Positions 32,071 to 40,961 of a stretch of 64,000 nucleotides of DNA are shown here, in pieces. The DNA comes from Microvirga soli. GTDB lineage: Bacteria; Pseudomonadota; Alphaproteobacteria; Rhizobiales; Beijerinckiaceae. The notes under the pieces were generated by a model. It was not told the DNA's origin and searched no databases. It was given only the letters and a program-made list of their open reading frames with translations. Position numbers and translations under genes: made by a program. How positions within the stretch are numbered: the first letter of the stretch is position 1; the number at the start of each line of letters is the position of its first letter. Location of the stretch: contig NZ_JAERQE010000010.1 of the NCBI RefSeq assembly GCF_016734765.1, positions 1 through 64,000 on the forward strand. The letters run 5' to 3'.

Positions 32071-34554
32071 ATGAAACAGAGTAGCGTAAACGGCACCGCC
32101 CCTCTATCAGGGGGAACACAGCGGCTCGCAGGGTACGAGCGAGACTGGAAAGCCATTGCCGAGATCATCCCGCAAATGGTTTGGTTGGCGCGTCCCGATG
32201 GTGGCAACGACTACTACAGCCGTCGCTGGTATGAGTTCACAGGCGTTCCTGTTGGCGTTGCTCACGACGCTGGCTGGAGAGAGGTGGCTCACCCTGACGA
32301 CCGCAGCCGGGTAGAAACCCAATGGGAGCAATCCATCGCAACCGGGCGGAATTTTGAAGCGGAGTACCGTATCCGCCATCGTTCCGGCGAGTACCGATGG
32401 ATTCTGAGCCAAGCTGCTCCGTCCTATGACGAGCAAGGCAGGATCGAGCGGTGGTTCGGCACTAGCACGGACATCCATGCGGCCAAGATAACCGAAGCGG
32501 CACTGGCGCGCAGGGAAGAGCAGTATCGTGCGCTTCTTGAGGTCAGCGCCGGGGTTGTGTGGCTCGCCACGCCAGACGGAACGGTAACAGAGGCAAGAGG
32601 CTGGAAAGAATTTACCGGACAGGGCGAGGATAAAGCTATTGGATCGGGCACTCTCAACGTAGTCCACCTCGATGATAGGGATAGGACCAGACAAGCGTGG
32701 TTGGCAGCCGTAGCGTCTGGAGTCCCGTACCAGAATGAGTGCCGGGTGTGGCACGCCAGCGGTGAGTACCGCTGGACGCTGAACAGCGCCGTCCCCATCA
32801 AGAATCCCGATGGTTCGATCCGTGAATGGATTGGCAGCCTGAGCGACATCCACGAACGTAAGCAGGCTGAGGAACAACTCCGTGCCAGCGAGGAACGGCT
32901 CCGCCTTGCTCTACAGGTTGGAAGAATGTCGGCATGGGAACTAAACCTCGAAACCGGTGAGATTTCGAGTGCCAAGAACCTGCCCGACTTGCTTGGGCAT
33001 TCACCCCGCTCCCTTTCAGGCTTTCTGGAGAGGGTCCACCCCGATGACCTGCACAAGCGCGGGGCCTTCTTTCGCGAGATCGCGGAGCAAGGCGCAAGCA
33101 GCGTTGAGCTTCGTTACCTCTTGCCGAGTGATCAGGTGCTATGGGTTGGAGTTCGCGCCGAAAGGCGTGGGCCGAGCCGGATCGTTGGCGTGACCTTTGA
33201 CATCAGTGAGCGCAAGGCGTCGGAGGAAGCGATCTGGCGATCTGCCAACCATGATCCGCTGACAGGTCTCCCTAATCGTATCCTGTTTCAACACCGTCTG
33301 GAGCAGGCGCTGGCCGAGGCGAAACGCAACGATACGAGCGTCAGCTTCCTCATGCTCGATCTGGACGAGTTCAAGGTGATCAATGACCTCCTCGGTCATG
33401 ATGCAGGTGATGCCGTGTTGCGAGAGGTTGCAGCGCGCCTGCAAAGCATAACCCGCGAATGTGACACTGTCGCACGGTTTGGAGGCGATGAGTTCGGGAT
33501 CGTTCTGATCGAGCCAATGCGGCTTGAGCACTCAATGAGATACGCAGAGCGGGTGATCAAGCGCCTGCGGCAACCGTTCTACTATGCAGGTCGGAGGCTG
33601 ATCATCAAAGGCAGCATCGGCGTCACGGCCTTCCCTGATCATCATGGCGCTCCGATTGACCTGATGAAGGCAGCCGACATCGCCCTCTACCGGGCGAAGG
33701 CTCAGGGGCGCAACAGGGTCGTGGCCTACACGTCGAAGATGGGGCAGGAGATCGAAGATCACGCGGCTCTCCGACAGCAGGTGCGAAAGGCGTTGTTGCG
33801 CGAGCAGTTCCTGCCGCACTACCAGCCCAAGATCGATCTCGCCTCGGGGAGGATCGTTGGGTTCGAGGCCCTTGCACGATGGTACCATCCTAGCCGGGGC
33901 ATCCTGCTGCCAGCAGCGTTCGGCGCAGCGTTCGATGACCCGGAGCTTGGGGTAGCCCTTGGCAAGCAGATCATCAGTCGTGCCGCGCGGGATATGCGGC
34001 ACTGGCTCGACAGCGGCATTGACTTTGGGCGTGTCGCGGTCAATCTTTCATCAGCGGAATTTAGCCGTCCAGAGCTTGCAGAGGAAATCCTAAGCCTCTT
34101 GGATGCCGCGAAAGTCCCGCCAGAGCGGCTGGAAGTGGAAATCACCGAGACGGTCCTGCTCGGCAGAAGCGCAGAGTATGCCGGGACTATTCTCAGAAAG
34201 CTTTGCGACCAAGGGGTGCGGATCGCCCTTGACGATTTCGGCACCGGCTATGCCTCGTTGACCCACCTCAAGCAGTTTCCGGTCGATCACGTCAAGATCG
34301 ACAGAAGCTTCGTTCGGGACTTGGAGGAGGATGCCGACGATGCGGCCATTGTTGCAGCCGTCATCAGTCTTGGCCACAGCCTCAGCTTGGCGATCACAGC
34401 GGAGGGTGTTGAAACGCCCGGTCAGGCCCTGCGGCTCCGCGCCCTTGGGTGCCACAATGCACAGGGCTTCCTCTATTCGCAGGCGATCACGGCTTCTGAC
34501 GTGCCGCAGTTCGTTGCCGGTTGGAGCAGTTGGGAGACAAAAGTCTCCGGGTGA
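32071..34554 (+). CDS. PAS-PAS-PAS-GGDEF-EAL cyclic-di-GMP signalling protein
   Basis: 827 residues, cytoplasmic (no membrane segments). Three PAS/PAC modules at about 25-145, 155-275 and 285-385, each ending in a PAC-like segment (STDIHAAKITEAAL, LSDIHERKQAEEQL, TFDISERKASEEAI). The GGDEF domain (about 390-550) keeps RFGGDEFGIVL, so diguanylate cyclase activity is possible. The EAL domain (about 570-815) keeps GFEALARW, NLSSAEFS, EITETVLL and DDFGTGYASL, typical of active phosphodiesterases. Dual-domain proteins often have one dominant activity, which sequence alone does not decide. Ligands of the PAS domains are unknown. Confidence 0.95.
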   Translation: MKQSSVNGTAPLSGGTQRLAGYERDWKAIAEIIPQMVWLARPDGGNDYYSRRWYEFTGVPVGVAHDAGWREVAHPDDRSRVETQWEQSIATGRNFEAEYRIRHRSGEYRWILSQAAPSYDEQGRIERWFGTSTDIHAAKITEAALARREEQYRALLEVSAGVVWLATPDGTVTEARGWKEFTGQGEDKAIGSGTLNVVHLDDRDRTRQAWLAAVASGVPYQNECRVWHASGEYRWTLNSAVPIKNPDGSIREWIGSLSDIHERKQAEEQLRASEERLRLALQVGRMSAWELNLETGEISSAKNLPDLLGHSPRSLSGFLERVHPDDLHKRGAFFREIAEQGASSVELRYLLPSDQVLWVGVRAERRGPSRIVGVTFDISERKASEEAIWRSANHDPLTGLPNRILFQHRLEQALAEAKRNDTSVSFLMLDLDEFKVINDLLGHDAGDAVLREVAARLQSITRECDTVARFGGDEFGIVLIEPMRLEHSMRYAERVIKRLRQPFYYAGRRLIIKGSIGVTAFPDHHGAPIDLMKAADIALYRAKAQGRNRVVAYTSKMGQEIEDHAALRQQVRKALLREQFLPHYQPKIDLASGRIVGFEALARWYHPSRGILLPAAFGAAFDDPELGVALGKQIISRAARDMRHWLDSGIDFGRVAVNLSSAEFSRPELAEEILSLLDAAKVPPERLEVEITETVLLGRSAEYAGTILRKLCDQGVRIALDDFGTGYASLTHLKQFPVDHVKIDRSFVRDLEEDADDAAIVAAVISLGHSLSLAITAEGVETPGQALRLRALGCHNAQGFLYSQAITASDVPQFVAGWSSWETKVSG

Positions 34555-34748
34555 TTCATGATTTCAAGCCATAGATTATGGAGCGGGGACAGCCATCCGC
34601 TCCACTTGACGTGTGGCATGGAAACCATGATGCAAGCCGCTCAAGATTGGGCAATGGCTCTGCGCGACGTTGGTGCATAAATCGGTCCAGAGTGTCGTGT
34701 AGAGCTGGCCGTCAGGTATAGAGGCGGTCCTCTGAAGCTGAGAGCCGC

Positions 34749-35717
34749 ATGCCTTACAAGGTCAATGAAAAGCGCCGCCACAGGATCCCAAAGGCCCGCT
34801 ACCGCGTGCAGAACTGGCGGGACTACGATGCCGCGTTGCGTCGCCGAGGCGACTTGACCATCTGGGTGACGGCCGAAGCGATCGAGGCATGGACACCGGC
34901 ATCCACCGGCCAGCGCGGTCGACCACAGCTATACTCCGCGATTGCTGTCGAGACGGGCCTGATGCTGCGGTTGGCTTTTGGGCGGCCGTGGCGCCAGACC
35001 GAGGGGATGCTGGCCTCAATCCTGCGTCTGCTGGGCATGGATCTGCCGGTGCCCGATCACACCACCTTCTCCCGCCGCAGCGCCGACCTGACTGTTGCCA
35101 AGGCGGTGAGAACAGCAACTGGTCCAGTGAACGTAGTGATCGACTCCACCGGCCTGAAGGTGTTCGGCGCTGGCGAATGGCAGCGTGAGAAGCATGACGG
35201 CCAAGGGCGCCGGACTTGGCGCAAGCTCCACCTGGCTGTTGATCCTGACACCGGCGAGATCCTTGCTTCAGAGCTGACCACCGTCGAAGACGGCGATGCC
35301 TCGCAGGTCGGACCGTTGCTCGACCAAATCTCGGGCCCAATCGCCTCGGTCACGGCGGACGGCGCATACGACGGTGCTCCTGTCTACTGTATCATCGCCG
35401 AGCGGGATCCTGCCGCTGAGGTGATCATTCCACCACGATCAACAGCAGTGCCGAGCGACACGGCCGAGACGGCGCCTACGCCGCGGGATCGGCACCTCCG
35501 ACTGATCCAGGAGCGGGGTCGGCTCGGTTGGCAGAAGGCAGTGAACTACGGCCGTCGATCCTTGGGCGAGGTGGCGATGATGCGCTACAAGACCGTGGTC
35601 GGCCGCCGCCTCTACGCCCGGACTCTGCCAATGCAAAAGGCTGAGGCCGCGGCCGCTTGCAAGGTCATCAACGTCATCACCCGCCTCGGCATGCCGATAT
35701 CCCAGCGCATCACCTGA
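34749..35717 (+). CDS. IS5 family transposase (IS903-like group)
   Basis: 322 residues, uninterrupted. YRVQNWRDYDAALRRRGDLTIWV, RGRPQLYSAIAVETGLMLRLAFGRPWRQTEG and PDHTTFSRRS are typical of the IS903/ISL group. DDE blocks: VVIDSTGLKVFG, VTADGAYDG and the final Glu in LGEVAMMRYKTVVGRRLYAR. The element containing it probably spans roughly 34.6-35.75 kb, but I could not align its terminal repeats. It cuts the helicase gene to its right. Confidence 0.93.
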   Translation: MPYKVNEKRRHRIPKARYRVQNWRDYDAALRRRGDLTIWVTAEAIEAWTPASTGQRGRPQLYSAIAVETGLMLRLAFGRPWRQTEGMLASILRLLGMDLPVPDHTTFSRRSADLTVAKAVRTATGPVNVVIDSTGLKVFGAGEWQREKHDGQGRRTWRKLHLAVDPDTGEILASELTTVEDGDASQVGPLLDQISGPIASVTADGAYDGAPVYCIIAERDPAAEVIIPPRSTAVPSDTAETAPTPRDRHLRLIQERGRLGWQKAVNYGRRSLGEVAMMRYKTVVGRRLYARTLPMQKAEAAAACKVINVITRLGMPISQRIT

Positions 35718-36084
35718 GCCTCGACGTCAGGGCGTCAACGCGGCCTACATCTGAATTGCGCACCAAAGTCGTTTGCGCACCCTTCACCGCAGGAACAGCC
35801 TGAAACTGAGCGTAGTTCTGACGCAGCAACGAGACGTCAGGATGCAGGACCAGGATCGGTTTACCGAGAGAGACAGCGTCCTCTGCGGCACCGGCCGCGA
35901 GCAGGCTCTTGCCGCTTCCAGTCGGAGCTAGCACCGCACCCGAGCGTCCGCGCTGAATGGCGTTGCGGACAGAGGCGGCGATCCTGGCCTGATAGGGCTC
36001 TGCCTGCTTGTCGCCGATCGTCCGGGACAGCGCCGGAACAGACGGTTGAGACAACGCATCAGAAGGATTTGAGGAAGGCGGCAT
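35710..36084 (-). pseudogene. DEAD/DEAH-type helicase, N-terminal fragment truncated by IS5
   Basis: 124 residues: an N-terminal Q-motif-like region QAEPYQARIAASVRNAIQRGRSG, Walker A APTGSGKSLLAAG and ILVLHPDVSLLRQNYAQF (motif Ia region), ending abruptly in sequence from the IS5 end. Motifs II-VI are missing; the DEAH box would have lain where the element now sits. Resembles the start of superfamily 2 helicases. Not functional as a helicase. Confidence 0.75.
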
Positions 36085-36293
36085 CGGTCAAAATCTTGGG
36101 AAACAATCGGAAAATCAGAAGGACGGGACGGGAAAGCCGTGGATCATGATTCGCAAATCATAAACGCGACCTGAAGCGTGCTCTGATTATACTCTGAAGG
36201 GTTGCGCGAGGCAGCGCTTATTGTCAGGTTCACAGCGACACAGTTGCCCGATTGAGATGAAACCCAGGAATGCCGAGACGGAAGGTTCCACCC

Positions 36294-36947
36294 GTGTGCA
36301 ATCTCTATAGCTCCTCTGCAACCCAGGCCGCGATGCGCCGGGCGTTCGACGTGACCCGTGACAGCGCGGGCAACGTCCCTCCCCTATCCGCGATCTTTCC
36401 AGACCAGATGGCGCCAGTCATCAGAAACCATGAAGGGGAGCGTGAGCTGATCCAGATGCGCTGGGGGTTCCCCCCTCCCCCAAAAGTGGGCAATCATCCG
36501 GTGACGAACGTGCGGAATGTGGCCTCGCCGTTCTGGCGGGCCTGGCTCAAGCCGCAGTACCGCCTGCTGGTTCCGTTGACCAGTTTCAGTGAATACAAGG
36601 ATACGAAACCTCGTAAAACTCCCGTTTGGTTTGCCCTGAATGAAGAGCGCCCCCTTGCCGCATTTGCTGGTATTTGGCTGCCATGGACCGGCGTGCGTGG
36701 AACGAAGGCTGATCCTGCTGAAGGTGAACACCTGCTCTATTCATTTCTGACATCGGAGCCGAACGGTGTTGTGGGACCGATCCATCCCAAGGCGATGCCG
36801 GTAATACTAACCACACCTGAAGAGTTTGACGTGTGGCTCAACGCACCGACTGAAGAAGCCCTGAAGCTTCAGAGACCGCTTCCCGACGAAATGCTGCAAA
36901 TTGTTGCAGAGGGGGAAAGATCAGATCAAGCCAAGGCGCCGGTCTGA
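36294..36947 (+). CDS. SRAP domain protein (SOS response-associated peptidase, YedK/HMCES-like)
   Basis: 217 residues. A GTG start at 36294 is chosen over the ATG at 36270 because SRAP proteins need Cys as residue 2: M-C-N-L-Y-S after initiation; GGAAGG lies about eight bases upstream. Other conserved positions: the Asn in VTNVRNVASPFWRAW, the Glu in PLTSFSEYKD (usual form FYEW) and the His in IHPKAMPVIL. The family forms a covalent bond to abasic sites in single-stranded DNA and protects them. No LexA-type box is evident upstream. Confidence 0.9.
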   Translation: MCNLYSSSATQAAMRRAFDVTRDSAGNVPPLSAIFPDQMAPVIRNHEGERELIQMRWGFPPPPKVGNHPVTNVRNVASPFWRAWLKPQYRLLVPLTSFSEYKDTKPRKTPVWFALNEERPLAAFAGIWLPWTGVRGTKADPAEGEHLLYSFLTSEPNGVVGPIHPKAMPVILTTPEEFDVWLNAPTEEALKLQRPLPDEMLQIVAEGERSDQAKAPV

Positions 36948-37706
36948 ACGCTCACCGTCAAAGCAGGAGTCTGCGGCACTACCCTCGTCCTTGAGGCCCA
37001 GTCTGACGAACAGGCTTATGAAGTTGTTCTGGGAATCGCAGTTTAGTAAATGAATCGACACTCTGAGCTATGCAGTCAAGCCCGCGCAACTTTCCTGCAG
37101 CGCCATAGACATAAGCTTTAACCACGTTTGATCTCAAGGTTATGCGAGGCCGATAGGTATTCTTCAACCAATAAGCCGTACGATCTTACCCGCTATTTAC
37201 CCATTTCCTGGTTTAGCATCAAACTTCACGGCCGCTGGCAGCAGCGGCCGTTTTTCATGTAACTTCACGTGCCGAGAAGGCCCATCTATAGAAGTATGTT
37301 TCTAGATCCCGCGAGCTAGTTCGCCAGTGTCTTTCCGGCTGGCCGCAATCTCTCCGCTTCATCCGATTGACAGGCGGAGGACAGTGCAACATTGGCTGGT
37401 GTTACTCGTGGAATCGTTAGCAGGTTCTCGAAACCATCCATGGCCAGAGCCACAATCCGGGTAAGAGAACTTATCCGTTTTAGAACGCCATGGCCGCGGA
37501 AACAGAGGCTGACACGTTCCCAGCGCGGCCGAGCTGCCTCGCCTAGGCGATCAACGTGCCGTAGCGGATGATCTCCTAGGTCGTGCACACCGAGGCGGCA
37601 AGACGATCCGCGCCGGCTCCTTAGGGAGTTTTCCTGAGTTGGCCCGATGCAGGTTCCAGTCCATGCTCATCCTTGAAAATATACCTTCCTTTTTCGAGGT
37701 CCTGCC
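36948..37706. other. Intergenic region at the border of the accessory and respiratory parts
   Basis: About 760 bases. Contains an intrinsic terminator at 37228-37255 on the plus strand. Two minus-strand open frames (36979-37167 and 37316-37588) have no recognisable family features. No transposase remains found. Confidence 0.4.
37228..37255 (+). terminator. Intrinsic terminator
   Basis: ACGGCCGCTG-GCA(G)-CAGCGGCCGT stem-loop followed by five T residues. It lies about 280 bp after the SRAP stop; it could end that transcript or an unknown short RNA. Confidence 0.75.
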
Positions 37707-38198
37707 ATGGTGGAACCCACTGCGCTGGTCCTGGTCGTCGATGATGACAGGGCTGTCGGAGCGTCACTGAAATTCGCATTTGAGCTGGAGGGCTTGAAGG
37801 TGCGTCTCTACGGCAGCGGGAGCGAGCTCCTGGCCGATCCCGCGCTGCTGGACCATGGCTGCCTTGTGGTCGATTACCTCATGCCAGACATGGACGGATG
37901 CCAACTCATGGCTGAAGTGAGGGCGCGACAGATCGATCACCCCGCCATTCTGATCACATCCCATGTCGACGAACAGCTTCGGCGATGTGCCGAGCACTGC
38001 GGGTACATGTACATTTTGGAGAAGCCTCTGGAGGACGATGCCCTTATTGAGGCCATCCGCGCCGCCCTAAGCTGTGCGTTGAAATCGGGCGGGCTCGTGC
38101 CCGGTCCCGCAGAGGGCACCCACCGGGCCGATGCGCCTCGCCGACATCCGCCAATGCTTCGGCGGAACATGGCTGGAGCGCTCGTAAATTTTAGATAG
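37707..38198 (+). CDS. Single-domain response regulator, FixJ-like receiver
   Basis: 163 residues. Receiver domain at about 5-125: acidic pair in LVVDDDRAV, phospho-acceptor Asp in CLVVDYLMPDMDG, Thr/Ser in AILITSHVDE and Lys in YILEKPLEDD. This is the FixJ/NodW type of receiver, but no DNA-binding domain follows; the last 40 residues are basic and low in structure (RRHPPMLRRNMAG). It directly precedes the cbb3 oxidase operon by about 160 bp, so a role in oxygen or redox control is likely but inferred. No sensor kinase is in the window. Confidence 0.88.
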   Translation: MVEPTALVLVVDDDRAVGASLKFAFELEGLKVRLYGSGSELLADPALLDHGCLVVDYLMPDMDGCQLMAEVRARQIDHPAILITSHVDEQLRRCAEHCGYMYILEKPLEDDALIEAIRAALSCALKSGGLVPGPAEGTHRADAPRRHPPMLRRNMAGALVNFR

Positions 38199-38272
38199 TT
38201 GACGTCTGGGCCGTAATCGCTAGTAAGGAACTTTAAGCAAGCGTATGCGGAGCGCTTCTACCACGGGCAACC

Positions 38273-38286
38273 TTGCCTTGGTTCAA
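38273..38286. promoter_or_regulatory. Possible FNR/FixK box upstream of ccoN
   Basis: TTGCCTTGGTTCAA fits TTG-N8-CAA, the core of FNR/FixK sites, about 70 bp upstream of the ccoN start. The inner bases deviate from TTGAT-N4-ATCAA. Confidence 0.4.
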
Positions 38287-38355
38287 AGGATAAAGAGAAA
38301 AGAATTGTCTGGTCCAGGTGGCATAAATACTCCAAACCCACATAGAGAAATTGGC

Positions 38356-40011
38356 ATGGTTCAGCAACTAACCACCGGCGAGCGCCAGAACGCCCTGATT
38401 ATACTTCTTTTTGTCTTCGTCGCGGGCGTCGCCATGGCGGCAGCCGGCGGCTCCGACCCGCTCGGCGTGCACGGCGTGATTGTCCTTCTCTTCGGTGGTG
38501 CCCTCGCCGCCCTCGTCATGAGGTCCTACTACGAGCGCGAGCCAACCCAGGATCGTCTCTCGCACTACTATGACGATCCGATCAAGGCCGGCGTCGCCCT
38601 GACGCTGGCGTGGGCGATCTTCGGCATGTTCATGGGCGTATGGACCGCCGCCCAGTTGGCTTGGCCGGACCTCGCCTTCGACGCCGGCTGGTCGACCTTC
38701 GGCCGCCTGAGGCCGACCCACACCACCGGGGTGATCTTCGGCTTCGGCGGCAACGCCCTGATCGCCACCTCGTTTCATGTCGTGCAGCGGACCTCCCGCG
38801 CCCGCCTGGCGGGCCAGGTCAGCCCCTGGTTCGTGCTGCTCGGCTTCAACCTGTTCTGCATCCTCGCCGTCACCGGCTACTTCATGGGCGTGACCCAGTC
38901 GAAGGAGTACGCCGAGGCGGAATGGTACGCAGACTTGTGGCTGGTGGTCGTCTGGGTCACGTACTTCGTTCTCTTCCTGCGCACGTTGGCCCGGCGCAAG
39001 GAGCCGCACATCTACGTCGCCAACTGGTACTACATGGCGTTTATCGTTGTGGTGGCCATCCTCCACATCGTCAACAACTTGGCGCTGCCGATCTCGCTGG
39101 GGCAGGCCAAGAGCTACACCATCTGGGCTGGCGTGCAGGACTCCATGGTGCAGTGGTGGTACGGCCACAATGCCGTGGCCTTTTTCCTCACTGCAGGCTT
39201 CCTGGCGATGCTGTACTACTACCTGCCAGTCCGGGCGCAGCGGCCGATCTTCTCCTACCGGCTCTCGATCCTCAGCTTCTGGGGCATCACCTTCTTCTAC
39301 ATGTGGGCCGGGTCGCACCATCTGCACTACACCGCCCTGCCCCACTGGGTGCAGAACCTCGGCATGACCTTTTCCGTGATGCTGCTCGTCCCCTCCTGGG
39401 CCTCGGCCGGCAACGCCCTGCTCACTCTCAACGGTGCCTGGCACCGGGTCCGGGACGATGCGACGCTGCGGTTCATCTTCGTGGCCGCGGTCTTCTACGG
39501 CCTGTCGACCTTCGAGGGATCCTTCATGGCGATCCGGCCTGTCAATGCGCTCTCCCACTACACCGACTGGACTGTCGGCCACGTCCACGCGGGGGCGTTG
39601 GGCTGGGTCGCCTTCATCACCTTCGGCTCGCTCTATACCCTGGTGCCGTCACTCTGGAAGCGCGAGCGGATGTATTCTCCGGCCCTGGTCGAGGTCCACT
39701 TCTGGCTCGCGGTGGCAGGCACCCTCATCTACGTCTTCTCCATGTGGAACTCGGGCATCCTCCAGGGCCTGATGTGGCGCACCTACACGGAGGAGGGCAC
39801 GCTCGCCTATTCATTCCTCGACTCGCTCGTCGCCATGTATCCGTACTACATCGCGCGAGCCTTCGGCGGACTGCTCTTCCTGCTCGGCGCCGTCGTCGCC
39901 GCCTACAACATCTGGATGACGGTACGCGCCGTGCCGGTTGCCGCCGGAAGGCAGGCGGACGTGCCGGACTCTGGGCTTGCCCCCAACACCGTAGCGACCC
40001 CGGCGGAGTGA
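38356..40011 (+). CDS. ccoN: Cytochrome c oxidase cbb3 type, subunit I
   Basis: 551 residues from ATG 38356; an in-frame upstream ATG at 38245 would add 37 unlikely residues. Haem-copper oxidase with about 12-14 membrane spans. Ligand regions visible: PTHTTGVIFGFGGNALIATSFHVVQRTS (low-spin haem His), WYGHNAVAFFLTAGFLAMLYYYLP (Cu-B His with the Tyr of C-type oxidases further on), WAGSHHLHYTALPHWVQ (paired His) and DWTVGHVHAGALGW (haem His). Reduces oxygen to water with very high affinity and pumps protons. Catalytic subunit of the operon that continues with ccoO, ccoQ and ccoP. Confidence 0.97.
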   Translation: MVQQLTTGERQNALIILLFVFVAGVAMAAAGGSDPLGVHGVIVLLFGGALAALVMRSYYEREPTQDRLSHYYDDPIKAGVALTLAWAIFGMFMGVWTAAQLAWPDLAFDAGWSTFGRLRPTHTTGVIFGFGGNALIATSFHVVQRTSRARLAGQVSPWFVLLGFNLFCILAVTGYFMGVTQSKEYAEAEWYADLWLVVVWVTYFVLFLRTLARRKEPHIYVANWYYMAFIVVVAILHIVNNLALPISLGQAKSYTIWAGVQDSMVQWWYGHNAVAFFLTAGFLAMLYYYLPVRAQRPIFSYRLSILSFWGITFFYMWAGSHHLHYTALPHWVQNLGMTFSVMLLVPSWASAGNALLTLNGAWHRVRDDATLRFIFVAAVFYGLSTFEGSFMAIRPVNALSHYTDWTVGHVHAGALGWVAFITFGSLYTLVPSLWKRERMYSPALVEVHFWLAVAGTLIYVFSMWNSGILQGLMWRTYTEEGTLAYSFLDSLVAMYPYYIARAFGGLLFLLGAVVAAYNIWMTVRAVPVAAGRQADVPDSGLAPNTVATPAE

Positions 40012-40015
40012 CATC

Positions 40016-40768
40016 ATGGCAGAACTATTCCACCGCAAGTTAGAGCGCACCGCCATTGGCTTCGTCATCGCGATCATCGCGGCCGCCAGTGTCGGCGGGA
40101 TCGTCGAGATCGCTCCGCTCTTCACCATCAACGAGACCGTCGAGGAGGCGCCGGACCTGCGCCTCTACACGCCACTGGAGCTGGCCGGCCGCAACATCTA
40201 CATCCGCGAAGGCTGCTACGCCTGCCACAGCCAGATGATCCGCACTCTGCGCGACGAGGTCGAACGCTACGGCCCCTACTCGCTCGCCGTGGAGTCCAAG
40301 TACGACCGTCCGATGCTGTGGGGCTCGAAGCGCACGGGCCCCGATCTCGCCCGCGTCGGCGGCAAGTATTCCGACTTCTGGCACGTCGCCCATCTCACTA
40401 ACCCGCGCGACGTGGTGCCGGAATCCAACATGCCGGCCTATCGCTGGCTCGCCCGGACCGGCCTGGAGACGGAGGATCTCGGGCGGCACCTGCAGGCGCA
40501 GCGGGCTCTCGGCGTACCTTACACAAACGCCATGATTGCCAATGCCACTGCCGACGCCTTCGGACAGGCGGCGCCCGACAGCCCGTTCGCCGCAGGCGTC
40601 ACCGAGCGCTATGGCGAGAAGACGCAGGTCAGCGCCTTCGACGGGGTGGTCACGCAGCTCACCGAGATGGACGCGCTGGTCGCCTATCTTCAGGTGCTCG
40701 GGCGTCTCACCGATGCCGCCTACTCCAACACGGCCGCGCCACAACAGGCGCCCGATCCCACCAACTGA
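40016..40768 (+). CDS. ccoO: Cytochrome c oxidase cbb3 type, subunit II (monohaem cytochrome c)
   Basis: 250 residues. An N-terminal membrane anchor (AIGFVIAIIAAASVGGIVEIAPLF) is followed by a periplasmic domain with one haem c site, EGCYACHSQMIRTL, and the axial Met region ESNMPAYRWLA. Starts four bases after the ccoN stop. Passes electrons from CcoP to the haem-copper centre. Confidence 0.96.
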   Translation: MAELFHRKLERTAIGFVIAIIAAASVGGIVEIAPLFTINETVEEAPDLRLYTPLELAGRNIYIREGCYACHSQMIRTLRDEVERYGPYSLAVESKYDRPMLWGSKRTGPDLARVGGKYSDFWHVAHLTNPRDVVPESNMPAYRWLARTGLETEDLGRHLQAQRALGVPYTNAMIANATADAFGQAAPDSPFAAGVTERYGEKTQVSAFDGVVTQLTEMDALVAYLQVLGRLTDAAYSNTAAPQQAPDPTN

Positions 40769-40790
40769 CGAAGGCAAAGGAGGACGGCCG

Positions 40791-40961
40791 ATGGACATCG
40801 ACCACGACACCCTCGTTGGCTTCGCCAAGAGCTGGGGCCTGTTTTATTTCATCGCCTTCAGCATCTGCGTGGTGATCTACGCTTTCTGGCCGTCGAACCG
40901 GAAGCGCTTCGACGACGCCAAGCGGAACATTCTCGATCGGGACGACAGGCCATGGCAGTAG
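40791..40961 (+). CDS. ccoQ: Cytochrome c oxidase cbb3 type, subunit CcoQ
   Basis: 56 residues, too short for many gene finders. ATG 40791 has AAAGGAGG upstream. One membrane helix (GLFYFIAFSICVVIYAFWPSN) followed by the basic segment RKRFDDAKRNILDRDDRPW typical of CcoQ/FixQ. It stabilises the oxidase complex. Its end overlaps ccoP by ten bases. Confidence 0.95.
   Translation: MDIDHDTLVGFAKSWGLFYFIAFSICVVIYAFWPSNRKRFDDAKRNILDRDDRPWQ

Noticed and set aside
37316..37588. Minus-strand open frame of 90 codons before the receiver gene
   Set aside because: No start signal, no recognised features; could not be supported.
38368..39588. Minus-strand open frame of 406 codons
   Set aside because: Antisense to ccoN; composition is that of a shadow frame (rich in His, Asp, Gly, Arg), no motifs.
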